Positions 7,820-16,970 of a DNA stretch of 49,614 nucleotides are shown piece after piece. The stretch lies in contig JBKECY010000039.1 of the NCBI GenBank assembly GCA_047975025.1, positions 1 to 49,614 of the forward strand, given 5' to 3'. The stretch's first letter is position 1. The number at the start of each line of letters is the position of its first letter. A program made the position numbers and the translations under genes. This DNA comes from JBKECY01 sp047975025 (GTDB taxonomy: Bacteria > Bacillota > Clostridia > Lachnospirales > Lachnospiraceae). A model generated the notes under the pieces. It made no database searches. It saw only the letters and a list, made by a program, of their open reading frames with translations, and had not been told where the DNA came from.

Positions 7820-9032
7820 TCTCTTTTATTTCCTTGCTCTTTCTATGGTTTCTATTAAAATTCTTACCGTTGCTGTTTTGTGGCTTATTGCCTTGTGGTT
7901 TTGCTCCCTGCTGTCTATTCTGCGGCTTTGCGCCCTGCTGCTTCGTTGCATTCGCCTTGGCTGCTGGTGCTTTGCCATCCTGTGGTTTGGGAGAGTTTCC
8001 TCTGTTGCCCTGTTTGCCACCAGAACGATTGCCTTGGGATTTACCTCCCTGCCCTTTCGCTCCCTGTCCTTTTCCCTCCTGGGACCGGCCATTTTGCTCT
8101 TTGGGCTCCTGCGGCCGGTTTCCCTTCCCCTTCGGGTGATTCGCTTTGTCCGCCTGCGGTTTGTTTCCCTTTTGCTTATCTGCTTTTCCGCCATCATTTT
8201 GCGAATTATCTTTCTTGCCTTTTCTTACAAAGGTAAGTTCCTCCACAGGATACTCACGAATCTCTTTTTCGTTATTGATTTCCAGAAAGACCTTTACATG
8301 CTGCCGCAGGACATTGACACTATGTACCGTCCCTGTCAGATCATCCGATGTCACGACTGTGTCTCCATTTTTCGGAAGTGTTTTATTCAGCTCTTCATAG
8401 GTTTCCTGCTCATTTTTAAGACAGCACATTAATCTCCCGCAGACACCGGATATCTTGGTCTGATTCAGCGACAGATTCTGCTCTTTAGCCATTTTAATAG
8501 ACACCGGCGCAAATTCCGGAAGATATGTATGGCAGCATAATGCTCTTCCACAAATACCGATACTCCCAAGAATTCTGGTCTCATCACGCACTCCGATTTG
8601 TCTAAGTTCAATGCGAACCCGGAAAATAGCCGCCAGATCTTTTACCAGCTCACGAAAATCAATACGACCATCTGCCGTAAAATAAAACAGAAGTTTGCTG
8701 TTGTCAAACGTATATTCTGCCCCGATCAGTTTCATGACCAGCTTATGCTCTTCGATTTTGGCTTTACAGATCCGAATCGCTTCTTTTTCCTTGGAGCGGT
8801 TGGATGCTTCCCGCTGCAAATCATTTGTGGTAGCGATACGAAGTACGTCGCGCAGCGGGCGAACTATATCTTCTTCCTCTACCTGCTTTGATTCGAGAGC
8901 AACAATACCGCACTCTAAACCACGTGCAGTTTCTACGATAACTCTGTCTCCCGATTTGATTTCAAAATTCTGCGGATTAAAGTAATATACTTTTCCGACA
9001 TTTCGAAATCTGATTCCTACTACATTTATCAT
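7812..9032 (-). CDS. ricT: PSP1-domain protein RicT (YaaT), with long low-complexity tail
   Basis: RicT acts with RicA and RicF in a complex that stimulates RNase Y-dependent RNA processing and affects sporulation and biofilm genes in Bacillus. Residues 1-270 cover the PSP1 region. The paired cysteine motifs GICGRALCCH (159-168) and GVCGRLMCCL (196-205) give six cysteines, consistent with the Fe-S clusters reported for the Ric complex. Residues 271-406 are a disordered tail rich in Lys, Gln, Gly, Asn and Pro, which the roughly 275-residue Bacillus protein lacks. It sits between holB and trmN6 as in Bacillus. Confidence 0.92.
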   Translation of the reverse strand: MINVVGIRFRNVGKVYYFNPQNFEIKSGDRVIVETARGLECGIVALESKQVEEEDIVRPLRDVLRIATTNDLQREASNRSKEKEAIRICKAKIEEHKLVMKLIGAEYTFDNSKLLFYFTADGRIDFRELVKDLAAIFRVRIELRQIGVRDETRILGSIGICGRALCCHTYLPEFAPVSIKMAKEQNLSLNQTKISGVCGRLMCCLKNEQETYEELNKTLPKNGDTVVTSDDLTGTVHSVNVLRQHVKVFLEINNEKEIREYPVEELTFVRKGKKDNSQNDGGKADKQKGNKPQADKANHPKGKGNRPQEPKEQNGRSQEGKGQGAKGQGGKSQGNRSGGKQGNRGNSPKPQDGKAPAAKANATKQQGAKPQNRQQGAKPQGNKPQNSNGKNFNRNHRKSKEIKEIE

Positions 9033-9055
9033 TACTTAATTTCCTTTCGAGAATC

Positions 9056-10045
9056 TTACTTCTCCCGTATTGTCAAAAACAGCAGCTCCATCGTCAAATC
9101 AAAGTTAACATTAGAGCGCAATCTCGTTTCCGCTTTCTCAATCGCCTGCAGAATATTCTCAAGTCCTTCATAGGAACGCTGTCTTGCCTGCTCTTTGATT
9201 TCATTGATTTCTTCTTTGAACACCAGCGTATCCACTTCACGTGTTGCCTTGAACATCAGAATATCTCTGAACCACATAGTTAAAATGGTGAGAAAATCAT
9301 AGATGTTCGTTTTTTCCTGTGAAATCCATTTGACAGCTTCAATCAGTTCAGGTGTCTGCATATTGGAAGACTGCTTCACAATACGAAGCGTACTATTCGT
9401 TAATTCCATATAATCTTCAGACTTTGCAATTTGCTGTGCACGCCCGATATTCCCGCGTGCAAACAAAGCATCCTGCTGTGCTTTGTAATCCGGAATCTTT
9501 AGCCGCTCAATCAGGTAATTTTTGACCAGACTGTCCTGCAAGGCTTTGAGATGCAGTTTTACACAGCGGGATAAAATGGTTGGTAACAACCCCTCTTCAT
9601 TATTGGCAAGCAATAAAATGACCACATACGCCGGCGGTTCTTCTATTGTTTTAAGAACTGCATTCTGCGCCTGAACCGTCATTTTCTCCGCATCATTAAT
9701 AATATATATTTTGTACGGGCTTTCATATGGCTTCACCCCTACATCACTAACGACCTGTTCCCGTACTTCATCAACCTTCATACTGCCCGGCTGCTGAGAG
9801 AACACATTGATAATATCGGGGTGGTTTTTGCTCATGGCTTTCTTGCACGATGAGCATTTTAAGCAAGGCTCTATGCCCTGCTCTTTACATTGCAGTGTCA
9901 TTGCAAACATATTGGCCAGCAGTTTTTTGCCTGCTCCGGTCTCTCCTGTAAATAGATATGAATGAGATACTTTCCGATTCGCAATTGAATTCTGCAAATA
10001 TGAAATAATCTCTCCATGTCCTACGATTGATTCGAATCCTCCCAT
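9056..10045 (-). CDS. holB: DNA polymerase III delta' subunit
   Basis: A clamp-loader subunit that helps place the DnaN ring on DNA. The 329-residue protein has a P-loop (GETGAGKK, 34-41) in which the usual Ser/Thr after the Lys is Lys, as expected for the non-hydrolysing delta' subunit. A four-cysteine zinc module (Cys53, 61, 64, 67) follows. I chose the ATG at 10045 because AGAGGTG lies six bases upstream; an in-frame GTG nine bases earlier overlaps that site. Next to the guanylate-kinase-like gene and ricT. Confidence 0.93.
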   Translation of the reverse strand: MGGFESIVGHGEIISYLQNSIANRKVSHSYLFTGETGAGKKLLANMFAMTLQCKEQGIEPCLKCSSCKKAMSKNHPDIINVFSQQPGSMKVDEVREQVVSDVGVKPYESPYKIYIINDAEKMTVQAQNAVLKTIEEPPAYVVILLLANNEEGLLPTILSRCVKLHLKALQDSLVKNYLIERLKIPDYKAQQDALFARGNIGRAQQIAKSEDYMELTNSTLRIVKQSSNMQTPELIEAVKWISQEKTNIYDFLTILTMWFRDILMFKATREVDTLVFKEEINEIKEQARQRSYEGLENILQAIEKAETRLRSNVNFDLTMELLFLTIREK

Positions 10046-10078
10046 GCACATCACCTCTTTATGTCATACTGTAATGTA

Positions 10079-10690
10079 TTATATCATATATCCATTCATA
10101 GGCGCTATATTTTTGGAAATATAAGCCTTGATTTCTTGCACACAATTTTCAAGATCCACATTGTTAAAGCGGACCTTGATTCCGGCTTTTACAATGTTCT
10201 CTTCCGAAAAATCAATACCATCTGCTAAAAAGCGGCGGCATAACTCTTCATATTTGGGTTCTTTTTGCTTTTTTTCTCTCTTTAAAGCTCTCGTCAGACG
10301 TTCTCCGTCTTCTACTTCAACATAAATTGGATACAGGACATCTGTACCAAAATACTCAACTAGTTTCTCGTAAGATTCAATTGTACCGATTCCAATATAG
10401 TCAAATTTCTCGAGATTCATCTGCTCGTCATATGCCGTAAAATAGCTCCATACGCCATGAACAGTGTGATAGCTGCGGACTTCTATGACCTTCCCCGCTT
10501 CTGTCATCTGCTCTAAATCTGTCTCACTCACAAAATAATATTGCTTTCCATTCTGTTCATTCTTGCGAATCGGTCGTGTTGTATATAGAATCAGTTTTTG
10601 TAAATTCAATCCTTCCGCTTCCTGGAGCAAAGAAAAAATTTTGTCCTTACCGGTAGCACTTTTCCCCATTATGTAAAAAATCTTGCCCAT
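10079..10690 (-). CDS. Guanylate-kinase-like P-loop protein, 203 aa, in the position usually held by tmk
   Basis: The N-terminus GKIFYIMGKSATGKD (2-16) is a P-loop, and LYTTRPIRKNEQNGKQYYF (37-55) matches the GMP-binding region of guanylate kinase (TTRxPRxxExxGxxYxF). Unlike standard guanylate kinases the P-loop Lys is followed by Asp instead of Ser/Thr, a form seen in some phage-type dNMP kinases. The start at 10690 is preceded by GGTGGGGG; an in-frame upstream ATG at 10741 lies inside the decarboxylase gene. In Bacillus this slot (yaaO-tmk-...-holB) holds thymidylate kinase. Substrate is not determined by the sequence. Confidence 0.7.
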   Translation of the reverse strand: MGKIFYIMGKSATGKDKIFSLLQEAEGLNLQKLILYTTRPIRKNEQNGKQYYFVSETDLEQMTEAGKVIEVRSYHTVHGVWSYFTAYDEQMNLEKFDYIGIGTIESYEKLVEYFGTDVLYPIYVEVEDGERLTRALKREKKQKEPKYEELCRRFLADGIDFSEENIVKAGIKVRFNNVDLENCVQEIKAYISKNIAPMNGYMI

Positions 10691-10703
10691 ATCCCCCACC
10701 TGT

Positions 10704-12170
10704 CTATTGATTCCTGCTTGCGTTTGCTTTACTGCTGCCAACTGCCAGCACTTCTATGAATTCATTGGTCTTGTCCTGTAATCCCTGCAGAGAAAACCCA
10801 TTGCATTTATAATATTCAATGGCCTCCAGCAGATCATTTTGAATCACTTCTCCTGGTACCAGAAGGGGTACACCGGGCGGATACAGATAAAGAAATTCCG
10901 CTGCGGTACATCCGCTGCTTTCTTTAAGCTTTTGGCGGCATGTCTCTGACTCCATTGCCGCCCCAATCGTACAATTTACTTTTGGTGAAGAAAGATTCCT
11001 ATGATATTTTTCCACATCCCTCTTCCCGGACGGATGCTGCTGCCGATCGAGCAGGGTAAGCGCTTCGGTTAATCGATCATACCCTTGCTGTGTATCCGCA
11101 AGGCTTGTAATCCCCAAAACATATTCCGGTGTAACCATCTCCATCTGAATATGGTATTGTTCCAACAAATCCCGGTACAATTTTCCTGTGGTACCGTCAG
11201 GATAGAATAAAAGTTTGGATCTGTCATACTCTTTGACTGTCGGATCCTGCATAACCTCATCATATCCCAGCAGCCGTATGGACGTTAATTCCTGCAACCC
11301 GGCTCTTAGGTTTTCCAGACGCTGTACGTAGCGTTCCAAAAGTTCTCTGCCATCCGTTTCTAATAACTGTATGCAATAATCAATACTTGCCATCAGAATA
11401 TAGGACGGACTTGTGGACTGATATATTTCCATATACTTTTTGATTTTTGAAAATGCAATCCTCTCGCTGTTACAGTGCAGAAGCGCCGTTTGTGTCAGTG
11501 CCGGCAGGGTTTTATGAAGACTGTTGATTACTACATCCGCACCTAATGTGTTGCCCGCCTCAGGAAAATACGAATGGAACGGGAAATGTGCACCATGCGC
11601 CTCATCCAGAATCAATGGCAGGTTGTAGCTATGAACTACTTCAGCAATTCTGCGCACATCAGAAACAACGCCATCATACGTTGGCGAAGTAATTAAAACT
11701 GCCTGTATTGCTTTGTTCTTCTGCAAGATAGCTTCCAGCTCCTGTGCCGAAATTCCTCCGTTGATACTTCCATGTGCGCAAGTATTCGAAGGATATACAT
11801 ATGCCAGCCGAAGGTTGAGCAACATGGCGGCATGATAGACTGCCTTATGGCAATTACGTGCAATCAGCATCTGGCCGCCTGCAGTGGTTGCTGCAGATAT
11901 AGCCGCAAGCAATGCTGCCGAACTTCCATTTACACTAAATAAGGTCTGTGCCGCCCCGTACAGGTCAGCTGCTCTTCTCTGCGCTTTTTCCAAAATACCG
12001 GTTGCATGATGCAGATTATCAAATCCGTCAATTTCCGTAATATCATATCCAAAAGGAAGCAATTCACTTTGGAACGCCGGATTTCTCTTGTGCCCCGGCA
12101 TATGAAACGGATAATAATCTTCTTGTGCATAGGCCCTTAGTTTTTCATACAAGCTGCTGTCTTTGATCAT
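10704..12170 (-). CDS. Orn/Lys/Arg decarboxylase family PLP enzyme (YaaO-like)
   Basis: A fold-type I PLP enzyme of 488 residues, the short Firmicute form without the N-terminal wing domain. Visible motifs are PFHMPGHKR (21-29), DEAHGAHFPFH (189-199) and SLHKTLPALTQ (217-227), where Lys220 should bind PLP. The C-terminal YPPGVPLLVPGE (about 429-440) is also typical. It should decarboxylate a basic amino acid to a diamine or agmatine for polyamine synthesis; which one cannot be told from sequence. First gene of the unit that continues to rsmI and the permease. Confidence 0.88.
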   Translation of the reverse strand: MIKDSSLYEKLRAYAQEDYYPFHMPGHKRNPAFQSELLPFGYDITEIDGFDNLHHATGILEKAQRRAADLYGAAQTLFSVNGSSAALLAAISAATTAGGQMLIARNCHKAVYHAAMLLNLRLAYVYPSNTCAHGSINGGISAQELEAILQKNKAIQAVLITSPTYDGVVSDVRRIAEVVHSYNLPLILDEAHGAHFPFHSYFPEAGNTLGADVVINSLHKTLPALTQTALLHCNSERIAFSKIKKYMEIYQSTSPSYILMASIDYCIQLLETDGRELLERYVQRLENLRAGLQELTSIRLLGYDEVMQDPTVKEYDRSKLLFYPDGTTGKLYRDLLEQYHIQMEMVTPEYVLGITSLADTQQGYDRLTEALTLLDRQQHPSGKRDVEKYHRNLSSPKVNCTIGAAMESETCRQKLKESSGCTAAEFLYLYPPGVPLLVPGEVIQNDLLEAIEYYKCNGFSLQGLQDKTNEFIEVLAVGSSKANASRNQ

Positions 12171-12197
12171 CGTTTCTCCCTAATGACAGCCGCCTGT

Positions 12198-12208
12198 ATT
12201 ATAGCATA
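12198..12208 (-). promoter_or_regulatory. Extended -10 promoter of the decarboxylase-to-rsmI unit
   Basis: On the minus strand TGCTATAAT has TATAAT at 12203-12198, about 28 bases before the start codon. No good -35 is visible, which fits an extended -10 promoter. Confidence 0.5.
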
Positions 12209-12217
12209 CTGTCTGTT

Positions 12218-12907
12218 CTATATCTTGAATCTGTATCCAACACCCCAGATTGTTTCTATATATTGCGGTTTGGAAGTATCAAACTCCAGTTTTTCCCTAA
12301 TTTTCTTAATATGTACGGTAACCGTTGCAATATCGCCTACGGATTCCATATCCCAGATTTCTCTGAAAAGTTCATCTTTGGTATACACATGATTCGGATT
12401 TTCCGCAAGAAATGTTAAGAGGTCAAACTCTTTAGTCGTAAAAGTTTTCTCTTCTCCATTAATCCATACACGTCTGGCGGTCTTATCAATTTTAAGCCCT
12501 CGGATTTCTACCATTTCATTCTCTTGATTATGGCTTCCAATCAAACGGTTGTAACGCTCAAGATGTGCCTTAACGCGTGCCACCAGCTCACTGGGACTAA
12601 ATGGCTTTGTCATATAATCGTCCGCACCAAGACCAAGTCCTCTGATCTTATCGATATCATCCTTCTTGGCCGATACAAAAATAATGGGCGTATTCTTTTT
12701 TTCACGCACTTTCTGGCAAATTTCAAACCCATCAACATTCGGCAGCATCAAATCCAGGATAATCAGATCAAACTCTTCATTCAATGCCTTCTCAAGGCCC
12801 TTTTCACCCTGATTTTCAATTTCTACCGTAAACCCGCTAAGTTCGAGATAATCCTGCTCCAGGTCTGCAATCGCTTCTTCGTCTTCTACAATTAAAATTT
12901 TACTCAT
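12218..12907 (-). CDS. OmpR/PhoB-family response regulator
   Basis: 229 residues. The receiver domain (3-115) has the acidic pair Glu8-Asp9, phospho-acceptor Asp51 in LIILDLMLP, and Lys in MTKPF. A winged-helix DNA-binding domain follows (about 130-228, ending YIETIWGVGYRFKI). It lies directly after its kinase gene: the ATG overlaps the kinase stop as ATGAGTAA, so the two are co-translated. Which genes it controls is not evident; the neighbouring transport operon is a possibility only. Confidence 0.93.
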   Translation of the reverse strand: MSKILIVEDEEAIADLEQDYLELSGFTVEIENQGEKGLEKALNEEFDLIILDLMLPNVDGFEICQKVREKKNTPIIFVSAKKDDIDKIRGLGLGADDYMTKPFSPSELVARVKAHLERYNRLIGSHNQENEMVEIRGLKIDKTARRVWINGEEKTFTTKEFDLLTFLAENPNHVYTKDELFREIWDMESVGDIATVTVHIKKIREKLEFDTSKPQYIETIWGVGYRFKI

Positions 12908-14045
12908 TTGTTACCTCCTGATATTTTCTCAGAACAAAATACATCGTTGTTCCTACTTTTTCCTTGCTGGCCGCCCAGACTTTACCGCCATGATCCTCCA
13001 GTATTTTCTTTACAATAGACAATCCGATTCCGCTTCCCCCCATGGAAGAATTACGGGAAACATCCGTACGATAAAAACGATCGAATATATTGGGAAGATC
13101 CTTAGTTGCAATCCCTTTTCCATTATCTTCAATCTCGACCTGGATAAAATCTCCCACATCTTTGACGCGAAGTGAAATCATTCCCTTCTTCTTGTTCATA
13201 TATTTTACTGCATTATTCACTATGTTTTGAATTACGCGGCGGATCTGCTCTCCGTCGGCAATAATCGTGATACCTGGCTGCACCTCATTGGAATACATTA
13301 GTGTGACATCCTTTACCTGCATTTCAAGACGCAGCTCCTCTGCACAGTCTGAAAAATAATCCTGCACATCAATTTTACTGAATGTGTAAGGAATGCGGTT
13401 CGTGTCAATCTTAGAATAAAATGTCAGCTCATTGATCAGCATATCCATTTCATTTGTTTTGTTATAGATTGTCCGGATATAGCGATCCATTTTGTCAGGT
13501 GTATCTGCCACACCGTCCATAATACCTTCCACATAGCCCTTGACTGCTGTGATGGGAGTCTTCAAATCATGTGAAATATTGCTGATCAGCTCCTTGCTTT
13601 CCTTATCAAGGAGAACTTTTTCCTCTGCGGATACCTTTAAGCGCAGCCGCATTTCTTCAAAGTCACGACACAACTCACCCAACTCATCATCACTGACGAC
13701 ATCCAGTTCAAAATCCAGATTTCCGTCTTTGATGCTCTGTGTTGCTTTCTTAAGTTTTACAAGAGGTGTTGCAATACTTCGATAAATCCAGAGTCCAATC
13801 GTCAGACCTGTAAAAAGAAGTACTGCCAGAATGACAAAAATGATGTCCTTTGCCATAATCTGCACGCTGCCCTTGTCGCTGGACTGGCCATCCAGTGTAA
13901 TATTAAGATCTGAGGTTGTCTCTTCCGTTGTGGTATGCTGACTGGCTTTATATTGCCCCAATCCATATAATGCAGCGGAAAAAAGTACTACCGGTATCAG
14001 TATAACAAGGGTAAAACCTATAATGATTCTGGTCTTAAGCTTCAT
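12900..14045 (-). CDS. Sensor histidine kinase with HAMP domain
   Basis: 381 residues. A transmembrane helix is at 7-29, a short extracellular loop (30-65) carries the only sensing surface, and a second helix is at 67-89. HAMP follows (90-142), then the HisKA box SNISHDLKTPITAVKG with phospho-acceptor His159. The HATPase domain has the N box QNIVNNAVKY, DNGKGI and GGSGIGLSIV. The gene precedes its response regulator, the reverse of the usual RR-HK order. The small sensor loop suggests it senses within the membrane or through a partner protein. Confidence 0.93.
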   Translation of the reverse strand: MKLKTRIIIGFTLVILIPVVLFSAALYGLGQYKASQHTTTEETTSDLNITLDGQSSDKGSVQIMAKDIIFVILAVLLFTGLTIGLWIYRSIATPLVKLKKATQSIKDGNLDFELDVVSDDELGELCRDFEEMRLRLKVSAEEKVLLDKESKELISNISHDLKTPITAVKGYVEGIMDGVADTPDKMDRYIRTIYNKTNEMDMLINELTFYSKIDTNRIPYTFSKIDVQDYFSDCAEELRLEMQVKDVTLMYSNEVQPGITIIADGEQIRRVIQNIVNNAVKYMNKKKGMISLRVKDVGDFIQVEIEDNGKGIATKDLPNIFDRFYRTDVSRNSSMGGSGIGLSIVKKILEDHGGKVWAASKEKVGTTMYFVLRKYQEVTNE

Positions 14046-14075
14046 ACGAATCCTCTTTTCTGCTTTTGTTACTCA

Positions 14076-14084
14076 ATTATAGCA
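14076..14084 (-). promoter_or_regulatory. Extended -10 promoter of the two-component pair
   Basis: TGCTATAAT on the minus strand (TATAAT at 14081-14076) lies about 30 bases before the kinase start; the -35 is poor. Confidence 0.5.
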
Positions 14085-14236
14085 TAAATAATTCAATCTA
14101 TCTCTTAATTTTCTATAAATGTATCCTGTATTCAGTTTGCAATTTTTTTAGTTTCTTCACGAAAAAATACCACCGGAACCATCCCTGTACGGGAGGCTGC
14201 GATGGTCAGATCTGTAAAAGCATGCACTGCTGCCGC

Positions 14237-14983
14237 TCATGGTGCTATATGAGTTCCGCCCATACAAAGCGGCAGCTCCAGATTGTGCTGTTCCAGTAAT
14301 GCTTTGTCCGTTAAAATTTCTTTGGTTGCTCCGTCTTTGATAATATGTCCCTTCGACATCAGCACTGTCCTCTCGCATGTATCCAGCACCATATCCAGAT
14401 CATGCGTTGCTATAATACGGGTCTGTGTCAGCCCATTCAAAATACGAATCAGATTTCTTCTGTTCCTTGGATCGAGCGCTATTGTAGGTTCATCCATAAG
14501 CATAAGATCCGGTGCCATGGAAAGTATCGTGGCAATCGAAACCATTTTTTTCTCTCCACCGGACATTTTATATATATGTTTATCTGAGAGATGTTCAATT
14601 GCAAGCTGTGCGAGAACCCCTTTGACCCGCTGCTGCACTTCATCCTCAGAAAGTCCATAGTTTCTGGGTGCAAATGCAATATCATCGTACACTTTGGACA
14701 TAAACAGCTGATTATCAGAGTCTTGGAAAATATATCCTGTCTTCTCTCTGACTGCCGCCAGATTTTCCTTGGAAACCAACAGATCATTTACCGTTATGGT
14801 ACCTGTAAAATCCAAATGCAGCCCCACCATTAATTTTAAAAAGGTGGACTTACCAACACCATTGGCACCTACGATTCCGATCGACTCTCCTTTTTTTGCA
14901 CAAAAAGAAATGTCATGCAGTACTTGTCGTCCGTTTTCATATTCAAATGACACCTGCTCCATAGCTACGACTGTTGAATTCAT
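14237..14983 (-). CDS. cbiO: Cobalt/nickel ECF transporter ATPase
   Basis: 248 residues. Walker A GANGVGKST (39-47), Q-loop FQDSDNQLF, signature YKMSGGEKKM, Walker B LMLMDEP and switch HD (ATHDLDM) are all present. The FQDxDNQLF form is typical of ECF-type ATPases. I chose the ATG at 14983: it overlaps the cbiQ stop (ATGA) and GGAGG lies nine bases upstream, whereas the in-frame ATG at 14992 directly abuts that GGAGG. A weak hairpin (14178-14183 with 14201-14206) and a T-run follow the gene on the minus strand and may end the operon. Confidence 0.92.
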   Translation of the reverse strand: MNSTVVAMEQVSFEYENGRQVLHDISFCAKKGESIGIVGANGVGKSTFLKLMVGLHLDFTGTITVNDLLVSKENLAAVREKTGYIFQDSDNQLFMSKVYDDIAFAPRNYGLSEDEVQQRVKGVLAQLAIEHLSDKHIYKMSGGEKKMVSIATILSMAPDLMLMDEPTIALDPRNRRNLIRILNGLTQTRIIATHDLDMVLDTCERTVLMSKGHIIKDGATKEILTDKALLEQHNLELPLCMGGTHIAP

Positions 14984-15792
14984 ATGAACCATCCTCCAAT
15001 TCTATTTCCAAGCCATAGTATGACCGGCACATTGCGAAACAAGATACATAACGACACACATATAAGAAAATATATCAAATCTTTGACATGAAACTTCTGG
15101 CGTACAGCCGAAGTAGCAAATTTTCCGTTATAACCGCGCAATATCATGCTTTGGTATACAACTTCAGCACGATCCATGCTCCGCAGCAGCAACTGACCGG
15201 CAAAAGAGCCCCAGGCTTTGAACTGCACACCTTTTTGCCGGGGCGCTCTAAGCATGTAGGCCTGGTTTGTCCTGTTAATCTCTTCCAGAAGAACCGTAAT
15301 ATACCTGTACAGCAAAAAAATCTGTGTCAGCAAAATCTCCGGAACATGTAAAATTGACAAGGCATAGCATATTTTTTCAATCCCGGTTGTCGCAATCAAA
15401 AGATAGGAAGCAAAAACACTATACACACCTTTTAATATCAGTGTAATCATAGAAAGAATTCCCGCATTGATTGTCCAATTTCCCAGTACGATCTGGTGCT
15501 GGTCGAAAAACGGGTTGAACAGCCCGACAAAACAGACTAACGGAAGTACAAAACGCAGACGTCTGCAGGCGTCCTTCATGGACAGGTCAGAAATCGTATA
15601 ACCGGCAGCAAGATACAGTCCCATTGCAAAAATACCTGCCACATCATATTTATTAAAAGATACCACGATTATAATATAGAATATCGTTACAGATAATTTA
15701 ATCAGCGGATGAATTGTATTCATCCACTGATTCCGTTCTGCAAGCTCGTCCATCTTATGTATTTCGTAGAGTGCTTTGCCTATTTTACTCAT
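14980..15792 (-). CDS. cbiQ: Cobalt/nickel ECF transporter transmembrane component
   Basis: 270 residues with about five hydrophobic segments and the coupling helices typical of CbiQ/EcfT: MLRAPRQKG (about 184-192) and SMILRGYNGKF, the Ala-Arg-Gly-like motifs that contact the ATPase. It overlaps cbiMN upstream (ATGA) and cbiO downstream (ATGA), which supports stoichiometric translation of the three subunits. Confidence 0.92.
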   Translation of the reverse strand: MSKIGKALYEIHKMDELAERNQWMNTIHPLIKLSVTIFYIIIVVSFNKYDVAGIFAMGLYLAAGYTISDLSMKDACRRLRFVLPLVCFVGLFNPFFDQHQIVLGNWTINAGILSMITLILKGVYSVFASYLLIATTGIEKICYALSILHVPEILLTQIFLLYRYITVLLEEINRTNQAYMLRAPRQKGVQFKAWGSFAGQLLLRSMDRAEVVYQSMILRGYNGKFATSAVRQKFHVKDLIYFLICVSLCILFRNVPVILWLGNRIGGWFI

Positions 15793-16790
15793 GATTTATT
15801 TTTCTTCCTAAAAAATTTGAATGCATAACTGGCTCCAACACATACCCCTACAACGACAACCGCACCAATGATTCCGGATACAGTGGTTCCTACCGCCGTA
15901 TCAGAATCTTTAAAGGCGTAATCCGGCAGAACAGCCGTTGCCTGCTGCAGTGAATCGGCTGTGTCATAAACTCCTGTACCTGCCTCAAGCTCAGTGGAAC
16001 CTGTGACCTTTGCAATGGACCATTCCAACCCGTCCGGATGGGACGAAGCAACAAGTGACAAGGCACCTCCTACAACAACTACCAATACAGAAAGAATAAC
16101 CAACGTCTTTTTAAATGAAAATTTCCCTTCTTTGGCTTTTGAAGTTTCAGTCGGGTTATATAGCAATTCCGGCCTTGCCTCGTATACGAAGACCAGTACC
16201 GCTGCCGTAATCAATCCTTCCACAACACCGATTGCCAGATGTATTGGCTGCATCATGGATACAAACGTTGTAAATGGCAATTCCGTAATACCTGAAGCCA
16301 ACGTTTCAAGTGTAACACTAAATGCACCCAACTGCAATGCAACCACACAGCCAATGACCGAGGCAGCTATGATTTTTCCTCGTGACATGCCCTTTTTCAT
16401 CATGGGTTTCCAAATCAACAATGCTCCCAGAAAACATCCGTAAAAAGCCATGTTCCACACATTACACCCCAAAGCCAGCACTCCTCCGTCTGCAAACATC
16501 AGACACTGGATCAGCAAGACACCAATCATGGCGAGAAATGCCGCATACGGTCCCAGCAAAGCTGCCAATAACACCGCTCCACTAATATGGCCGCTGGAGC
16601 CTGTTCCCGGAATTGTAAAATTAATCATTTGTGCTGCAAATACAAAAGCCCCCATAATACCCATCACAGGTATTTTCTTTGGATCACTTTCCAAACGTAC
16701 TTTCTTAACTGAATACACCGCAACTGCTGCAGAACAGACATACATAGTCCCTGCAACTGCCGGTGCGACCAGCGCATCTGCCATATGCAT
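15789..16790 (-). CDS. cbiM: Fused CbiM-CbiN cobalt/nickel ECF substrate component
   Basis: 333 residues. The protein starts MHMADALVAP; the N-terminal Met-His is the metal-binding end in CbiM/NikM proteins, which fixes this start. Residues 1-215 are the multi-helix CbiM part, with SGHISGAVLLAALLGPY. After a basic linker, residues 225-333 form a PDGLE-type domain (SSHPDGLEWS) between two helices, equivalent to CbiN. The fusion removes the need for a separate CbiN. Cobalt versus nickel cannot be decided from sequence. AGAGGGAGG precedes the start; no metal riboswitch is apparent in the short leader. Confidence 0.93.
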   Translation of the reverse strand: MHMADALVAPAVAGTMYVCSAAVAVYSVKKVRLESDPKKIPVMGIMGAFVFAAQMINFTIPGTGSSGHISGAVLLAALLGPYAAFLAMIGVLLIQCLMFADGGVLALGCNVWNMAFYGCFLGALLIWKPMMKKGMSRGKIIAASVIGCVVALQLGAFSVTLETLASGITELPFTTFVSMMQPIHLAIGVVEGLITAAVLVFVYEARPELLYNPTETSKAKEGKFSFKKTLVILSVLVVVVGGALSLVASSHPDGLEWSIAKVTGSTELEAGTGVYDTADSLQQATAVLPDYAFKDSDTAVGTTVSGIIGAVVVVGVCVGASYAFKFFRKKNKS

Positions 16791-16894
16791 ATGAAATCCT
16801 CCCTCTGAAATAAATCAATATTATTTTCTTTTTTTACTTTAGCACTTTCAATTATAAGAACAAGCCTCTGGGGGGGATATTTTTTTGTAAAAAC

Positions 16895-16929
16895 TATAAA
16901 AACAGTTGTACATAATCATGTACAACTGT
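16895..16929 (-). terminator. Intrinsic terminator of murA
   Basis: A perfect 12-base stem (ACAGTTGTACAT, 16902-16913, with 16918-16929) and four-base loop is followed on the minus strand by TTTTTATAG. It lies 41 bases after the murA stop. Confidence 0.85.
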
Positions 16930-16970
16930 CATTTTATCTCTTTATCAATATTTTACTATGATTCTCAGTC

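Noticed and set aside
7602..8432. 276-codon open frame on the plus strand, hydrophobic and Leu/Cys-rich
   Set aside because: It is antisense to the repetitive Lys/Gln/Gly tail of ricT, whose biased codons keep the opposite strand open. It has no ribosome binding site and no family pattern.
16791..16894. Possible cobalamin or NiCo riboswitch before cbiMN
   Set aside because: Only about 100 bases are available between the murA terminator and the start, and I find neither the conserved core of a cobalamin riboswitch nor a four-way NiCo fold.
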